This document shows positions 53,923 through 60,781 of a stretch of DNA of 64,000 nt, piece after piece. This DNA is from Microvirga lupini (GTDB taxonomy: Bacteria > Pseudomonadota > Alphaproteobacteria > Rhizobiales > Beijerinckiaceae), in contig NZ_JACHWB010000001.1 in assembly GCF_014191055.1 (NCBI RefSeq), positions 649,875-713,874 on the forward strand. Reading direction: 5' to 3'. The first letter of the stretch is position 1, and each line of letters begins with the position of its first letter. Both the position numbers and the translations under genes were made by a program. The notes beneath the pieces were generated by a model. It did no database searches, was not told the origin of the DNA, and worked only from the letters and a program-made list of their open reading frames with translations.

Positions 53923-54156
53923 ATGAGCGAATTCCAACCGGTCACCACCGTGCGCGACCTGGCGACCATCGACGAGAACGAGTGCATGGCCGGCTACCTG
54001 GCTGGCCTGCGTGGCGCGCCTGAGCCTGGCAACACCGCGACGCGCTCCGCGTGGCATGGCTGGCGCAACGGCATGGTCGACGGCGGTCACCGCGAGAAGG
54101 ACTGGCACCAGTCCGTGCTGGCTGCTGACGTCTGCCTGCGGATGCCGCTGCAGTGA
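53923..54156 (+). CDS. Small phage protein of unknown function
   Basis: The 77-residue protein starts MSEFQPVTTVRDLATIDENE at ATG 53923 after GCAGAGGC. RSAWHGWRNGMVDGGH in the second half is a conserved-looking block in small phage proteins. An upstream frame from 53875 is excluded. The stop is coupled to a GTG start (CAGTGA). Confidence 0.62.
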   Translation: MSEFQPVTTVRDLATIDENECMAGYLAGLRGAPEPGNTATRSAWHGWRNGMVDGGHREKDWHQSVLAADVCLRMPLQ

Positions 54157-54335
54157 GGTCTTTCTGGTGGCTGATGGCCGGGCTTGGGTGCTGCGGCCTC
54201 GCGCTGGTGGCGATGATCGCCGGCGTCGCGGTCGACGCTACTCCGCGCTGGCTGGCCGGATGCACGATGGGGGCTGTCGCCGCGTCCATGGTCTGCGCGC
54301 TGCTGGCCTTGTCGGCCGATAGGGTGTCGGCATGA
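54153..54335 (+). CDS. Small two-helix membrane protein
   Basis: The 60-residue protein from GTG 54153 has two TM segments (WWLMAGLGCCGLALVAMIAG and TMGAVAASMVCALLAL). It overlaps the genes before and after by 4 bases. A membrane role, perhaps in exclusion or lysis timing, is only a guess. Confidence 0.6.
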   Translation: MRSFWWLMAGLGCCGLALVAMIAGVAVDATPRWLAGCTMGAVAASMVCALLALSADRVSA

Positions 54336-54706
54336 ACGTCTGCACCTGGAAGGCGCCCATGGTCACCCTGTACACCGGCGAGCAGGTGCCCAGCGACAGC
54401 GAGGCCTGGCGCGCTGAGTGTGAGGCGCGCCACATCCTGACCATGACCCAGGCCCAGCGCATGGAGTTCTTCACCATGGTCGAGAAGCGCCGCGGCACCG
54501 ACGCAGCCAAGGCCCTCAAGATGCGCTGCTACGAGCTCGAGCCGCACTACGTGCTCAACCTGCCGAACAAGCAGCAGCGGCAGCACTACCTGGACGCCGT
54601 CGAGCTGCGCTTCGGCAAGAACCCATGCGACACCCTGAAGGCCAAACTGCTCGCCCTGCACGCCGCGCGACAACCAGTTGCAGCGCAGGTTCAACAAAGC
54701 GCATAA
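54332..54706 (+). CDS. Conserved small phage protein (DUF7696-like)
   Basis: The 124-residue protein contains VTLYTGEQVPSDSEAWRAEC followed by EARHIL, a segment I associate with a small family recently catalogued as DUF7696 in proteobacterial phages, and a helical C-terminal half (PNKQQRQHYLDAVELRFG). The function is not known. It is followed at once by an operator half-site at 54707. Confidence 0.65.
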   Translation: MNVCTWKAPMVTLYTGEQVPSDSEAWRAECEARHILTMTQAQRMEFFTMVEKRRGTDAAKALKMRCYELEPHYVLNLPNKQQRQHYLDAVELRFGKNPCDTLKAKLLALHAARQPVAAQVQQSA

Positions 54707-54716
54707 TTGCTCAAAT
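54707..54716. promoter_or_regulatory. Operator half-site inside the rightward gene chain
   Basis: TTGCTCAAAT follows the stop of the preceding gene by one base and lies 35 bases upstream of GTG 54751. It matches one arm of the palindrome at 47543. It suggests an internal repressor-controlled promoter. Confidence 0.5.
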
Positions 54717-54750
54717 ACAACGCACCGGCGGAGCCGGTAAGGGGAAAGGG

Positions 54751-55002
54751 GTGAGCAAACTTCTCAGGCTGCTGGATATCATCGTCCCGCGCTTCATTTC
54801 CGAGGACACGGCAGTTCGCCGCGTCGGAAAATCGTCGATGTACGAGCCAGTGTGCTCGATGAAAGACATCGACCCAGGTGAGCGTTTCGATGGGATCGCC
54901 ACCTACGTGATGTTCAACCTGTTCGGCCAGGGCCTGTTCCCTCGCCAGGTGGGCAGCATCCGCCCCTGGGTGAACCCGCACGACGCGCAGGTGGCATCGT
55001 GA
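54751..55002 (+). CDS. Small phage protein of unknown function
   Basis: The 83-residue protein starts at GTG 54751 after AAGGGGAAAGGG. It has a hydrophobic N-terminus (LLRLLDIIVPRFI) and a folded-looking middle (GERFDGIATYVMFNLFGQGL). It is the first gene of a chain whose members all overlap by 4 bases up to 56837. Confidence 0.62.
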   Translation: MSKLLRLLDIIVPRFISEDTAVRRVGKSSMYEPVCSMKDIDPGERFDGIATYVMFNLFGQGLFPRQVGSIRPWVNPHDAQVAS

Positions 55003-55415
55003 TCCGCGCCGCGGCATTGGCCGCTGCACTGGTGGTGCTGGGTGGGTGCGACGGTGGCAGCCCCTCATACGGCGAGCTGAAGCCATACGATCAACCTGTC
55101 GGCCTGAAGGCTCGCGACGCTGATCGCTACGACCTTCTGGTTCTGCGCGACCCAGAGCGCGGGGTTACCTGCTGGCGACCCAGCAACGACAATCGAGCGC
55201 TGTCCTGCTTGCCAGACTGGATGCTCCAGGCCCAAGGGCCATCGGAAGCCATTGCCCATCAGCCGACCTGGGGCGATGGTCGCCCTTGCGCTGGGCACAA
55301 GGTGTGCGAGGGGTTCAGCAACCGTCGTGAGGCCCTGGCCTGCGCCGAAGGCCGACTGACCGGCCCAGCGTGCGATGCTTGGGCTGAGCGCCAGCGTGAG
55401 GATCGTGGCCTATGA
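54999..55415 (+). CDS. Predicted phage-encoded lipoprotein
   Basis: The 138-residue protein from GTG 54999 begins MIRAAALAAALVVLGGCDGG, a signal peptide with the lipobox LGGC. Lipidation at Cys17 would anchor it in the membrane. The mature part has six further cysteines. Phage lipoproteins made from the prophage often block superinfecting phages; that role here is inference. Confidence 0.68.
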   Translation: MIRAAALAAALVVLGGCDGGSPSYGELKPYDQPVGLKARDADRYDLLVLRDPERGVTCWRPSNDNRALSCLPDWMLQAQGPSEAIAHQPTWGDGRPCAGHKVCEGFSNRREALACAEGRLTGPACDAWAERQREDRGL

Positions 55416-55636
55416 TCCGCGCAACCACTCTCCTGCTCGCCGTGGCGGCCGCCGGCCTCCTGGCCAAAGCGCCCGCTGCAATCATGCCGACGCGCCGCCC
55501 TGAGTGGCAGCCTGGCTACGACATGAACGCGCTGCTTGACGATGCCGGCCGCCGGGCCGAGCGCGCGCTGCGCAAGGTGGCGCGCCGTTCCAAGCTCCAG
55601 CAGCTGCAGGCCCAGGCAGCAGGCGGTGCCGCATGA
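55412..55636 (+). CDS. Small phage protein with signal-like N-terminus
   Basis: The 74-residue protein has MIRATTLLLAVAAAGLLAKA, a probable signal peptide or membrane anchor, followed by a basic helical tail (RRAERALRKVARRSKLQQLQ). It overlaps the lipoprotein gene by 4 bases. The two may form a membrane pair, similar in arrangement to spanin or exclusion modules, but no motif confirms it. Confidence 0.6.
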   Translation: MIRATTLLLAVAAAGLLAKAPAAIMPTRRPEWQPGYDMNALLDDAGRRAERALRKVARRSKLQQLQAQAAGGAA

Positions 55637-55917
55637 GGATCGCCTACAGCGCAGTATGCCGCGGCTACGCCAAGACCGACCACACCGCCACCGCGGCGAA
55701 GAGCAAGGCCACCGGCAAGATCCGCGGCAATGCCCCGCTGATGACCGACGAGCAGATCCTGGAATGCCGGGCGCTCGACCAGTTCGCTGGCTGGGGCACC
55801 GAGCAGCTGCAGCGCCGCTACGGCGTCGACGCGGCCATGATTCAGCGCGTGCTGTCGGGCATCACCCGCTCGCGCCTGGTGGCCACCCGCAAGCACCTTC
55901 CAGCGGTGGCAGCATGA
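55633..55917 (+). CDS. Small HTH-like phage protein
   Basis: The 94-residue protein has LMTDEQILECRALDQFAGWG then TEQLQRRYGVDAAMIQRVLS, which looks like a helix-turn-helix with a recognition helix near residue 68. It probably binds DNA. It overlaps neighbours by 4 bases on both sides. Confidence 0.6.
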   Translation: MRIAYSAVCRGYAKTDHTATAAKSKATGKIRGNAPLMTDEQILECRALDQFAGWGTEQLQRRYGVDAAMIQRVLSGITRSRLVATRKHLPAVAA

Positions 55918-56045
55918 GCGCCGGGCAGTTTGTGGCGCTCTGCGCTGGCGTGTGGGTTCTGGCGGCGCTCGGCCTGCTCGCGTTCTTCCATGCTGCCACG
56001 CGCAATGACCCGGCCAGCATCATCGACGAGGAGGATGCCCTGTGA
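55914..56045 (+). CDS. Small single-pass membrane protein
   Basis: A 43-residue frame, MSAGQFVALCAGVWVLAALG then LLAFFHAATRNDP, with one TM helix and an acidic tail (DEEDAL). ATG and stop both overlap neighbours by 4 bases, which strongly supports it despite its length. Confidence 0.6.
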   Translation: MSAGQFVALCAGVWVLAALGLLAFFHAATRNDPASIIDEEDAL

Positions 56046-56440
56046 ACATCCAGCAACGCACCGAGGAGCGCTGGGGCATGCCGTTCTGGGATCTGGTCGG
56101 CGACTTCGCTGACCAGGGCCTGACCCGCAAGGACACGGCACGGGCGCTGGGCGTCGACTACTGCAACTTCCAGAAGAAGCTCGCTGACAACCCAAACAGT
56201 GACCCGTTCGATGCCTCGAACGTGGTCGCGCGCTACGTCGCCGAGACCGGCGAGCCGTTCCGTGATGCGGTGATCAGGCTGGCCAAGACGCACACGGCCC
56301 AGGCCGCTGCGCTCGCGATCGGCTACTCGCACCGCAACCCATTCCTGCACGCCCTGCGCGCTCGCGGCATCGAGGTGCAGTTCCAGCGCCGCACGGCGCC
56401 AGATGCCCTTCACCAACTCTACGGAGATCACTCGAAATGA
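56042..56440 (+). CDS. Small phage protein with HTH character
   Basis: The 132-residue protein from GTG 56042 contains DFADQGLTRKDTARALGVDY followed by CNFQKKLADNP, a probable HTH, and a second similar unit TAQAAALAIGYSHRNPFLHA. Two related DNA-binding helices suggest a regulator. The family is not recognised. Confidence 0.6.
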   Translation: MNIQQRTEERWGMPFWDLVGDFADQGLTRKDTARALGVDYCNFQKKLADNPNSDPFDASNVVARYVAETGEPFRDAVIRLAKTHTAQAAALAIGYSHRNPFLHALRARGIEVQFQRRTAPDALHQLYGDHSK

Positions 56441-56610
56441 ACGAGAACTACACCCACACGGAGCTCGTCGAGCTCGCAGCCATCCAGAAGCGCGCCGAGA
56501 AGCGCCTGCGCAAGTCTGTCCGCAAGCTGATCCGCGCCGACCTGCAGCGCCGGGCGATCACCGGCGAGCCGTCGCAGTTCAAGCGCGCTGCCTACGGCGC
56601 CCAGCTGTGA
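56437..56610 (+). CDS. Small basic phage protein
   Basis: A 57-residue frame, MNENYTHTELVELAAIQKRA then EKRLRKSVRKLIRADLQRRA, highly basic and helical. Start and stop overlap neighbours by 4 bases. It may bind nucleic acid. Confidence 0.58.
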   Translation: MNENYTHTELVELAAIQKRAEKRLRKSVRKLIRADLQRRAITGEPSQFKRAAYGAQL

Positions 56611-56837
56611 GCAAGACCGCTCAGCGCCGGCGATCGGCCTACCAGAACGGCTATCGCGTGGGTCGCTACGGCTGGCCCGAAGGCGTGAAGAGCTACCGCG
56701 TGGGCGTGATCGGCGATGCAGCCTACGAGCGTGGCCTGCGCGATGGCCGCAAAGACCGCCGCGCCGCCCAGGATCTGGGGCAGTCCATGCCGCGCCGCGT
56801 GCTCGCCTGGCTCAGCGGCCTGATGACCAAGCCCTGA
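56607..56837 (+). CDS. Small basic phage protein
   Basis: The 76-residue protein from GTG 56607 reads MSKTAQRRRSAYQNGYRVGR and ends RRVLAWLSGLMTKP. It is the last gene of the chain. Its TGA lies inside the left arm of element copy 2. Confidence 0.58.
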   Translation: MSKTAQRRRSAYQNGYRVGRYGWPEGVKSYRVGVIGDAAYERGLRDGRKDRRAAQDLGQSMPRRVLAWLSGLMTKP

Positions 56838-56924
56838 CTAGCAATCTGGTGCTCTGGGTCGCCGGCCCCAGGGAATACGCCACTTCCAGCCGGTATAAAC
56901 CATCATCGGGCGCCATTAGGGCGC
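56833..56924 (+). repeat. Att-like intergenic element, copy 2
   Basis: CCTGA-CTAGCAA-TCTGG (56833-56849, one mismatch in the stem) overlaps the upstream stop codon. After 57 nt, CGGGCGC (56907) and AGGGCGC (56918) follow 11 bp apart. The loop CTAGCAA has the form of a tRNA anticodon loop. The acyl carrier protein gene starts 17 bases after the second heptamer. Confidence 0.68.
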
Positions 56925-56940
56925 CACAAGGGGAAAGGAA

Positions 56941-57183
56941 ATGGGCAAGACCGTAGAGCAGCGCGTCATCGAGATCGTCGAGCAGCAGCTGGGCCTGGGC
57001 GGCAATGAGCCAGTGACCGCCGAGCAGCACATCCTGAACGACCTGGGCGGCGATAGCCTCGACTTCATCGAGATTGTCATGGCCATCGAGGAGGAGTTCG
57101 AGATCGAGATCAGTGACGACGCCGCCGAAGGTGCGCAGACCGTTCAAGAAGCCATCGATCTGGTCAAGCGCCTGGTCGACTGA
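56941..57183 (+). CDS. Phage-encoded acyl carrier protein
   Basis: An 80-residue ACP: MGKTVEQRVIEIVEQQLGLG, a middle with ILNDLGGDSLDFIEIVMAIE (the phosphopantetheine serine in G-D-S-L, at about residue 39) and an acidic helix (EEEFEIEISDDAA). It has a strong GGGGAAAGGAA ribosome site. It is full length and apparently functional. ACPs carry acyl chains for lipid synthesis. In a phage it could modify host lipids or a phage protein; this is unusual and unproven. Confidence 0.93.
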   Translation: MGKTVEQRVIEIVEQQLGLGGNEPVTAEQHILNDLGGDSLDFIEIVMAIEEEFEIEISDDAAEGAQTVQEAIDLVKRLVD

Positions 57184-57229
57184 TCACCACCACGGCGCCT
57201 GCGGGCGCCAACCTACCGAGGAAAGGAAA

Positions 57230-57655
57230 TTGAAACCACGTATCTTCGCGTACCTGTTCTTCATCGCCGTCATGTCCATGCTCATTGGCTCGGTGCGGCT
57301 CGACAGCCCAGGCCTGGCAAACATGGCCGCCGTCAGCCTTTGGGCGTTCTCCGCGCTCGGCATCTTCGGGGGTGTGATGGCCGCCGTAATGGGGCTCGGC
57401 GTCACGCACGCCACCGGCGAAGCGCGCGACAAGATCATTGCGCAAGCGCGCGACCTGATCGGAAAGACCACCTACGGCCCTGTTCGCAAGACCATCTCCT
57501 GGCTGATGACGCTCGCCATCGTGCTGATGTCCGCATACGTCGGCTTGATCGCCACCGCGGTCATGTACTGCCTGGCGGTAGCTGCGACCCAGTTTGGCAA
57601 AGCCATGATCAAGTCAGCCTTGGCCGACTACGACGCCGAGGCATCCGCCGCCTAA
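57230..57655 (+). CDS. Membrane protein adjacent to ACP
   Basis: About 141 residues from TTG 57230 after GAGGAAAGGAAA. It has four hydrophobic segments (about 5-22, 27-52, 85-105, 108-125) and ends with a charged tail. The first residues read LKPRIFAYLFFIAVMSMLIG. It shares a transcription unit with the ACP, so it could be an acyl-related membrane partner. No known domain is seen. Confidence 0.62.
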   Translation: MKPRIFAYLFFIAVMSMLIGSVRLDSPGLANMAAVSLWAFSALGIFGGVMAAVMGLGVTHATGEARDKIIAQARDLIGKTTYGPVRKTISWLMTLAIVLMSAYVGLIATAVMYCLAVAATQFGKAMIKSALADYDAEASAA

Positions 57656-57696
57656 CCACCCCGCGCCACGGACGGCGCACCTATCGAGAATTGAGC

Positions 57697-57981
57697 ATGA
57701 ACCTCGAAGACCACCGCAACCCCAACGGCACCTACGACGGCGTTGGCGTGATGGCTGAGCTGACCAGCCTACCGCGCGACGAGATTCGCGCGATCGCCGA
57801 GCAGGTGAAGGCGAACAGCGCGAAGCTGCGCGCCTGTCCTTGGCACGAGTTCGAGCAGCTGATCACCGCCCCGCCCGGCAATGGCAAGTACCGCTGCCGG
57901 CACTGCCAGGGTGAGGTCAGCGCGAGCGCCTACCACTGGCACCAGCAGGGGCGCCGGCCGATGCCGGTGGGCGAGCCATGA
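57697..57981 (+). CDS. Small phage protein with zinc-like motif
   Basis: The 94-residue protein starts MNLEDHRNPNGTYDGVGVMA. Near the C-terminus YRCRHCQGEVSASAYHWHQQ has a CxxC plus HxH pattern that could bind zinc. The stop overlaps the next ATG by 4 bases. Confidence 0.6.
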   Translation: MNLEDHRNPNGTYDGVGVMAELTSLPRDEIRAIAEQVKANSAKLRACPWHEFEQLITAPPGNGKYRCRHCQGEVSASAYHWHQQGRRPMPVGEP

Positions 57982-58139
57982 GCGGCTGGACGATGATCGG
58001 CTTCGTGCTGATCGCCCACCACATTGGTCGGCCAGAGCTCGGCCTGGGCGCGTTCCTGATCTGGTGCCTGGTCGATACGCCACGCCAGCGCTGCGAGAAG
58101 CTGGAGAAGCGGATTGCGGAGCTGGAGGGCAGACCGTGA
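57978..58139 (+). CDS. Small membrane-anchored coiled-coil protein
   Basis: A 53-residue frame, MSGWTMIGFVLIAHHIGRPE then LGLGAFLIWCLVDTPRQRCE, with two short hydrophobic stretches and a C-terminal coiled coil (KLEKRIAELEGRP). It is coupled to genes on both sides through 4-base overlaps. Confidence 0.58.
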   Translation: MSGWTMIGFVLIAHHIGRPELGLGAFLIWCLVDTPRQRCEKLEKRIAELEGRP

Positions 58140-58384
58140 GCAGGTCAATTACCGGAAGCAAAGGCCCAGGCTACGACTTCTGGTCGCGCAGGCCATTCAG
58201 CGGTCGAGGGCATGGCGCGGTGGTCAAGCACTTCTGCCACAAGGCGGAGCGGCAGCAGGGTCGCCGCGCACCTGCCCAAGCGTTGCGCGCGGAGCACAAA
58301 GCCGATGCGGCTGACGATGCATTTGAGGTATGGGAGTGCGATCAGATTGATCGGCTTTACGGGCTTCGCGAACTACAACCCTGA
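58136..58384 (+). CDS. Small phage protein of unknown function
   Basis: The 82-residue protein from GTG 58136 reads MSRSITGSKGPGYDFWSRRP, with a KHFCHKAERQQGRRAPAQAL basic centre and acidic end. The SKGPGYDFWSRRP start recurs in small proteins of Pseudomonas phages and prophages. Its stop TGA is inside the left arm of element copy 3. Confidence 0.6.
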   Translation: MSRSITGSKGPGYDFWSRRPFSGRGHGAVVKHFCHKAERQQGRRAPAQALRAEHKADAADDAFEVWECDQIDRLYGLRELQP

Positions 58385-58471
58385 TACACCATCAGGGCAT
58401 CAACGCTCGCCACGCCAGACGCTGCAAGGGCTGGCGAGCACACCGCACACCTTCGGGCGCCATTCGGGCGC
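58379..58471 (+). repeat. Att-like intergenic element, copy 3
   Basis: CCCTGA-TACACCA-TCAGGG (58379-58397) is a perfect 6-bp stem with a 7-base loop, overlapping the upstream stop codon, and continues CATCAAC. After 57 nt (counted from TCAGG), CGGGCGC (58454) and CGGGCGC (58465) follow 11 bp apart. An inner hairpin GCTCGCCA / TGGCGAGC lies in the spacer. Confidence 0.7.
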
Positions 58472-58544
58472 ACCAGCCCCGCAGCAAGGCACCTTTCGTC
58501 GTGACGGCACACTGGCGCCATCGCAACCGCCAGATGATGCAAGT

Positions 58545-59063
58545 GTGACCGACGACTCCTTCCACCACCGACTGGGCGATGCCCGGGCCATCTACGAAGG
58601 CACCCATGGCATGACCATGGCGGAGCTGACCGAGGTGACCGGCATCCCGTCGCGCGTGCTCGCCGCGCAAAAGCGTGCAGAGGGCTGGGCCAAGGTGGTC
58701 AAGTCCGGCCAAACCGAAGAGGCCGCAGAGGCGGTGATCCGCTTCAACGAGTGGAAGATGCAGGTCGCCGAGGTCAACGCCCGCGATGGCGAGGCCATGC
58801 CGAACCTGGCCGTGCCCCTGCACGAGGACGCCGTGCACAAGCTGCTCGAGCGCCACAAGGCCGAACTGATCGCGCCGCGCGTCCTGTCGCAGGAGGCGAT
58901 CAAGATCCGGCACAGCGACCCGAACATGGCGTTCCAGAAGGCGAAGCTGGCCAAGATCACGGCCGAGACGCTGGACATCCTGCATCGGGCCGAGCGCCGG
59001 GCCTTTGGCGTGAAGGACGACGAGAAGCCGGGCGGCGGCGTGGTGGTGGTGGAGCGGACATGA
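58545..59063 (+). CDS. Terminase small subunit-like HTH protein (tentative)
   Basis: About 172 residues from GTG 58545. An N-terminal HTH (MTMAELTEVTGIPSRVLAAQ, then KRAEGWAKVVKSG) is followed by helices ending HRAERRAFGVKDDE. This HTH-plus-helix layout resembles small terminases, and in Pseudomonas siphophages this gene lies by the ParB-methyltransferase. The ribosome site is weak and the start is uncertain. The stop overlaps the next ATG by 4 bases. Confidence 0.6.
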   Translation: MTDDSFHHRLGDARAIYEGTHGMTMAELTEVTGIPSRVLAAQKRAEGWAKVVKSGQTEEAAEAVIRFNEWKMQVAEVNARDGEAMPNLAVPLHEDAVHKLLERHKAELIAPRVLSQEAIKIRHSDPNMAFQKAKLAKITAETLDILHRAERRAFGVKDDEKPGGGVVVVERT

Positions 59064-60568
59064 GCGACCTGAGCAAGATGATGGGCCTCGACCCGGACGT
59101 GCCGCAGATCAAACTGCGCCCGCTCGACAGCCTGGTGGCCTACGCCCGCAACAGCCGCACGCACTCGCCGGCCCAGGTCGAGCAGCTGCAGGCCCTCCTG
59201 CTGGAATACGGCTGGACGAACAGCGTCCTGATCGACGACATGGGCATCGTCGCCGGGCACGGGCGCTGCATGGCCGCTGAGGCGATCTACAAGCGCGGCG
59301 AGCAGATCAAGTTCCCGAATGGCACGCCGATCCCGATCGGCATGGTGCCGACCATGGACGTCACCGGCTGGAGCGCGCAGCAGCGCCGGGCGTACATCAT
59401 CGCCGACAACCGCTCCGCCCTGTCCGCGGGCTGGGACGACGAAATGCTGAAGCTGGAGCTGGCCGAGCTGAAGGAAGCCGACTTCGACCTGTCGCTGACC
59501 GCCTTCGACGAGGACGAGCTGGCGGCGCTGCTGGCGCCGGAGATCGAGCTGCCCGAAGACAAGGATCCGGACGCAGCACCTGCAGCACCCGATGAGCCCG
59601 TCAGCGTGCCGGGCGACGTGTGGGTGATGGGCGCGCACCGGCTGTGCGTCGGTGATGCCACCAGCGTCGATGCCTGGGATCGCCTGCTGGGCACCGAGCA
59701 GGTCGATATCGTCTGGACAGATCCACCCTACAACGTCGACCAGGGCCGCAAGAACCGCGAGCAGGACAAGTGGGACGGCGGCAACCGCGCGGACACGGGC
59801 GCGATCGCCAACGACAAGATGTCGCCGGCCGAGTTTTCCGAGTTCCTGCAGACCACCTTCGCCACCCTGTTCGGCGTGATGAAGCCAGGGGCGCCGATCT
59901 ACGTGGCGCACTCCGACCTCGAGGGCCAGACCTTCCGCAACGCCTTCGCCGACGCCGGCCTGCACCTGCAGTCCTGCCTGGTCTGGAAGAAAGACCGGAT
60001 GGTGCTGGGGCGCATGGACTGGCAGAGCATCCACGAGCCGATCCTGTACGGCTGGAAGAAGGGCAGCGCGCACCGCTGGTACGGCGGCCGCAAGAACACC
60101 AGCGTGATCGACCTGGGCGACGGCTCGCCGTTCACCCGCATGGAGGATGGCCGGTACCAGGTGCGCATCGGCGAGAGCGTGCTGGTGGTGTCGGCGGATG
60201 CCATGGTCGAGCAGCATCCGTCGTCGATGTTGTTCGAGCCCAAGCCGGCGAGCAGTGGCCTGCATCCGACGCAGAAGCCCGTTGCCCTTGTCGAGCGGAT
60301 GCTGAAGCAGTCCGCACGTGCCGGCGACCTGGTGGCCGATGCCTTCGGCGGATCCGGCAGCACGCTGATCGCCGCCGATCGCCTGGGCATGTCGGCACGC
60401 CTGATGGAGCTCAGCCCGAAGTTCGCCGACGTGATCGTGCGGCGCTGGGAGCACTACAGCGGGCGCAAGGCGGTGCACGCGGTGACCGGCGAGGAGTTCC
60501 CGGGCGAGGGCGAGGCCCGCGCGCTACCGCCGCAGGTTGATGACCTTGACGACGAAGCGTTGTTCTGA
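59060..60568 (+). CDS. ParB-like plus DNA adenine/cytosine-N methyltransferase fusion
   Basis: The 502-residue protein has an N-terminal ParB/Srx-like domain (about residues 18-130; YARNSRTHSPAQVEQLQALL, VAGHGRCMAAEAIYK). The MTase domain has motif IV WTDPPYNVDQG (about 230) before motif I DAFGGSGSTLIAADRLGM (about 435), the beta-class order of N6-adenine or N4-cytosine enzymes. Such phage enzymes protect DNA from host restriction. It is coupled to the terminase-like gene and is followed by element copy 4. Confidence 0.92.
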   Translation: MSDLSKMMGLDPDVPQIKLRPLDSLVAYARNSRTHSPAQVEQLQALLLEYGWTNSVLIDDMGIVAGHGRCMAAEAIYKRGEQIKFPNGTPIPIGMVPTMDVTGWSAQQRRAYIIADNRSALSAGWDDEMLKLELAELKEADFDLSLTAFDEDELAALLAPEIELPEDKDPDAAPAAPDEPVSVPGDVWVMGAHRLCVGDATSVDAWDRLLGTEQVDIVWTDPPYNVDQGRKNREQDKWDGGNRADTGAIANDKMSPAEFSEFLQTTFATLFGVMKPGAPIYVAHSDLEGQTFRNAFADAGLHLQSCLVWKKDRMVLGRMDWQSIHEPILYGWKKGSAHRWYGGRKNTSVIDLGDGSPFTRMEDGRYQVRIGESVLVVSADAMVEQHPSSMLFEPKPASSGLHPTQKPVALVERMLKQSARAGDLVADAFGGSGSTLIAADRLGMSARLMELSPKFADVIVRRWEHYSGRKAVHAVTGEEFPGEGEARALPPQVDDLDDEALF

Positions 60569-60577
60569 TTGTGCAAA

Positions 60578-60671
60578 CCCAGATCACCAGTCTGGGAATC
60601 CAAGCCTATAAAGCTGAGTCCTTTCAACAACTTACGCCAAATAGCAAGGGTCTCGGGCGCGTATAGGGCTC
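60578..60671 (+). repeat. Att-like intergenic element, copy 4
   Basis: CCCAGATCACCAGTCTGGG (60578-60596) is a perfect 6-bp stem with loop TCACCAG, beginning 9 bases after the methyltransferase stop, and continues AATCC. After 58 nt (counted from TCTGG), CGGGCGC (60654) and AGGGCTC (60665) follow 11 bp apart. It shares longer stretches with copy 1. The remaining gap to 60781 holds no gene but includes AT-rich promoter-like sequence. Confidence 0.72.
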
Positions 60672-60781
60672 AAATTAGCGTTATCTCTGGATAGCGGGGA
60701 TATGTAATAAGATTCGTTCTAATCTGGACTTAACCTAGGTTATTGCGCTGCCCAGATTTTCATCTTTGGCAGTAACCCATT

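Noticed and set aside
58592..60478. Long minus-strand open frame (628 codons)
   Set aside because: It is antisense to the terminase-like and ParB-methyltransferase genes and has repetitive His/Val/Leu composition with no domain.
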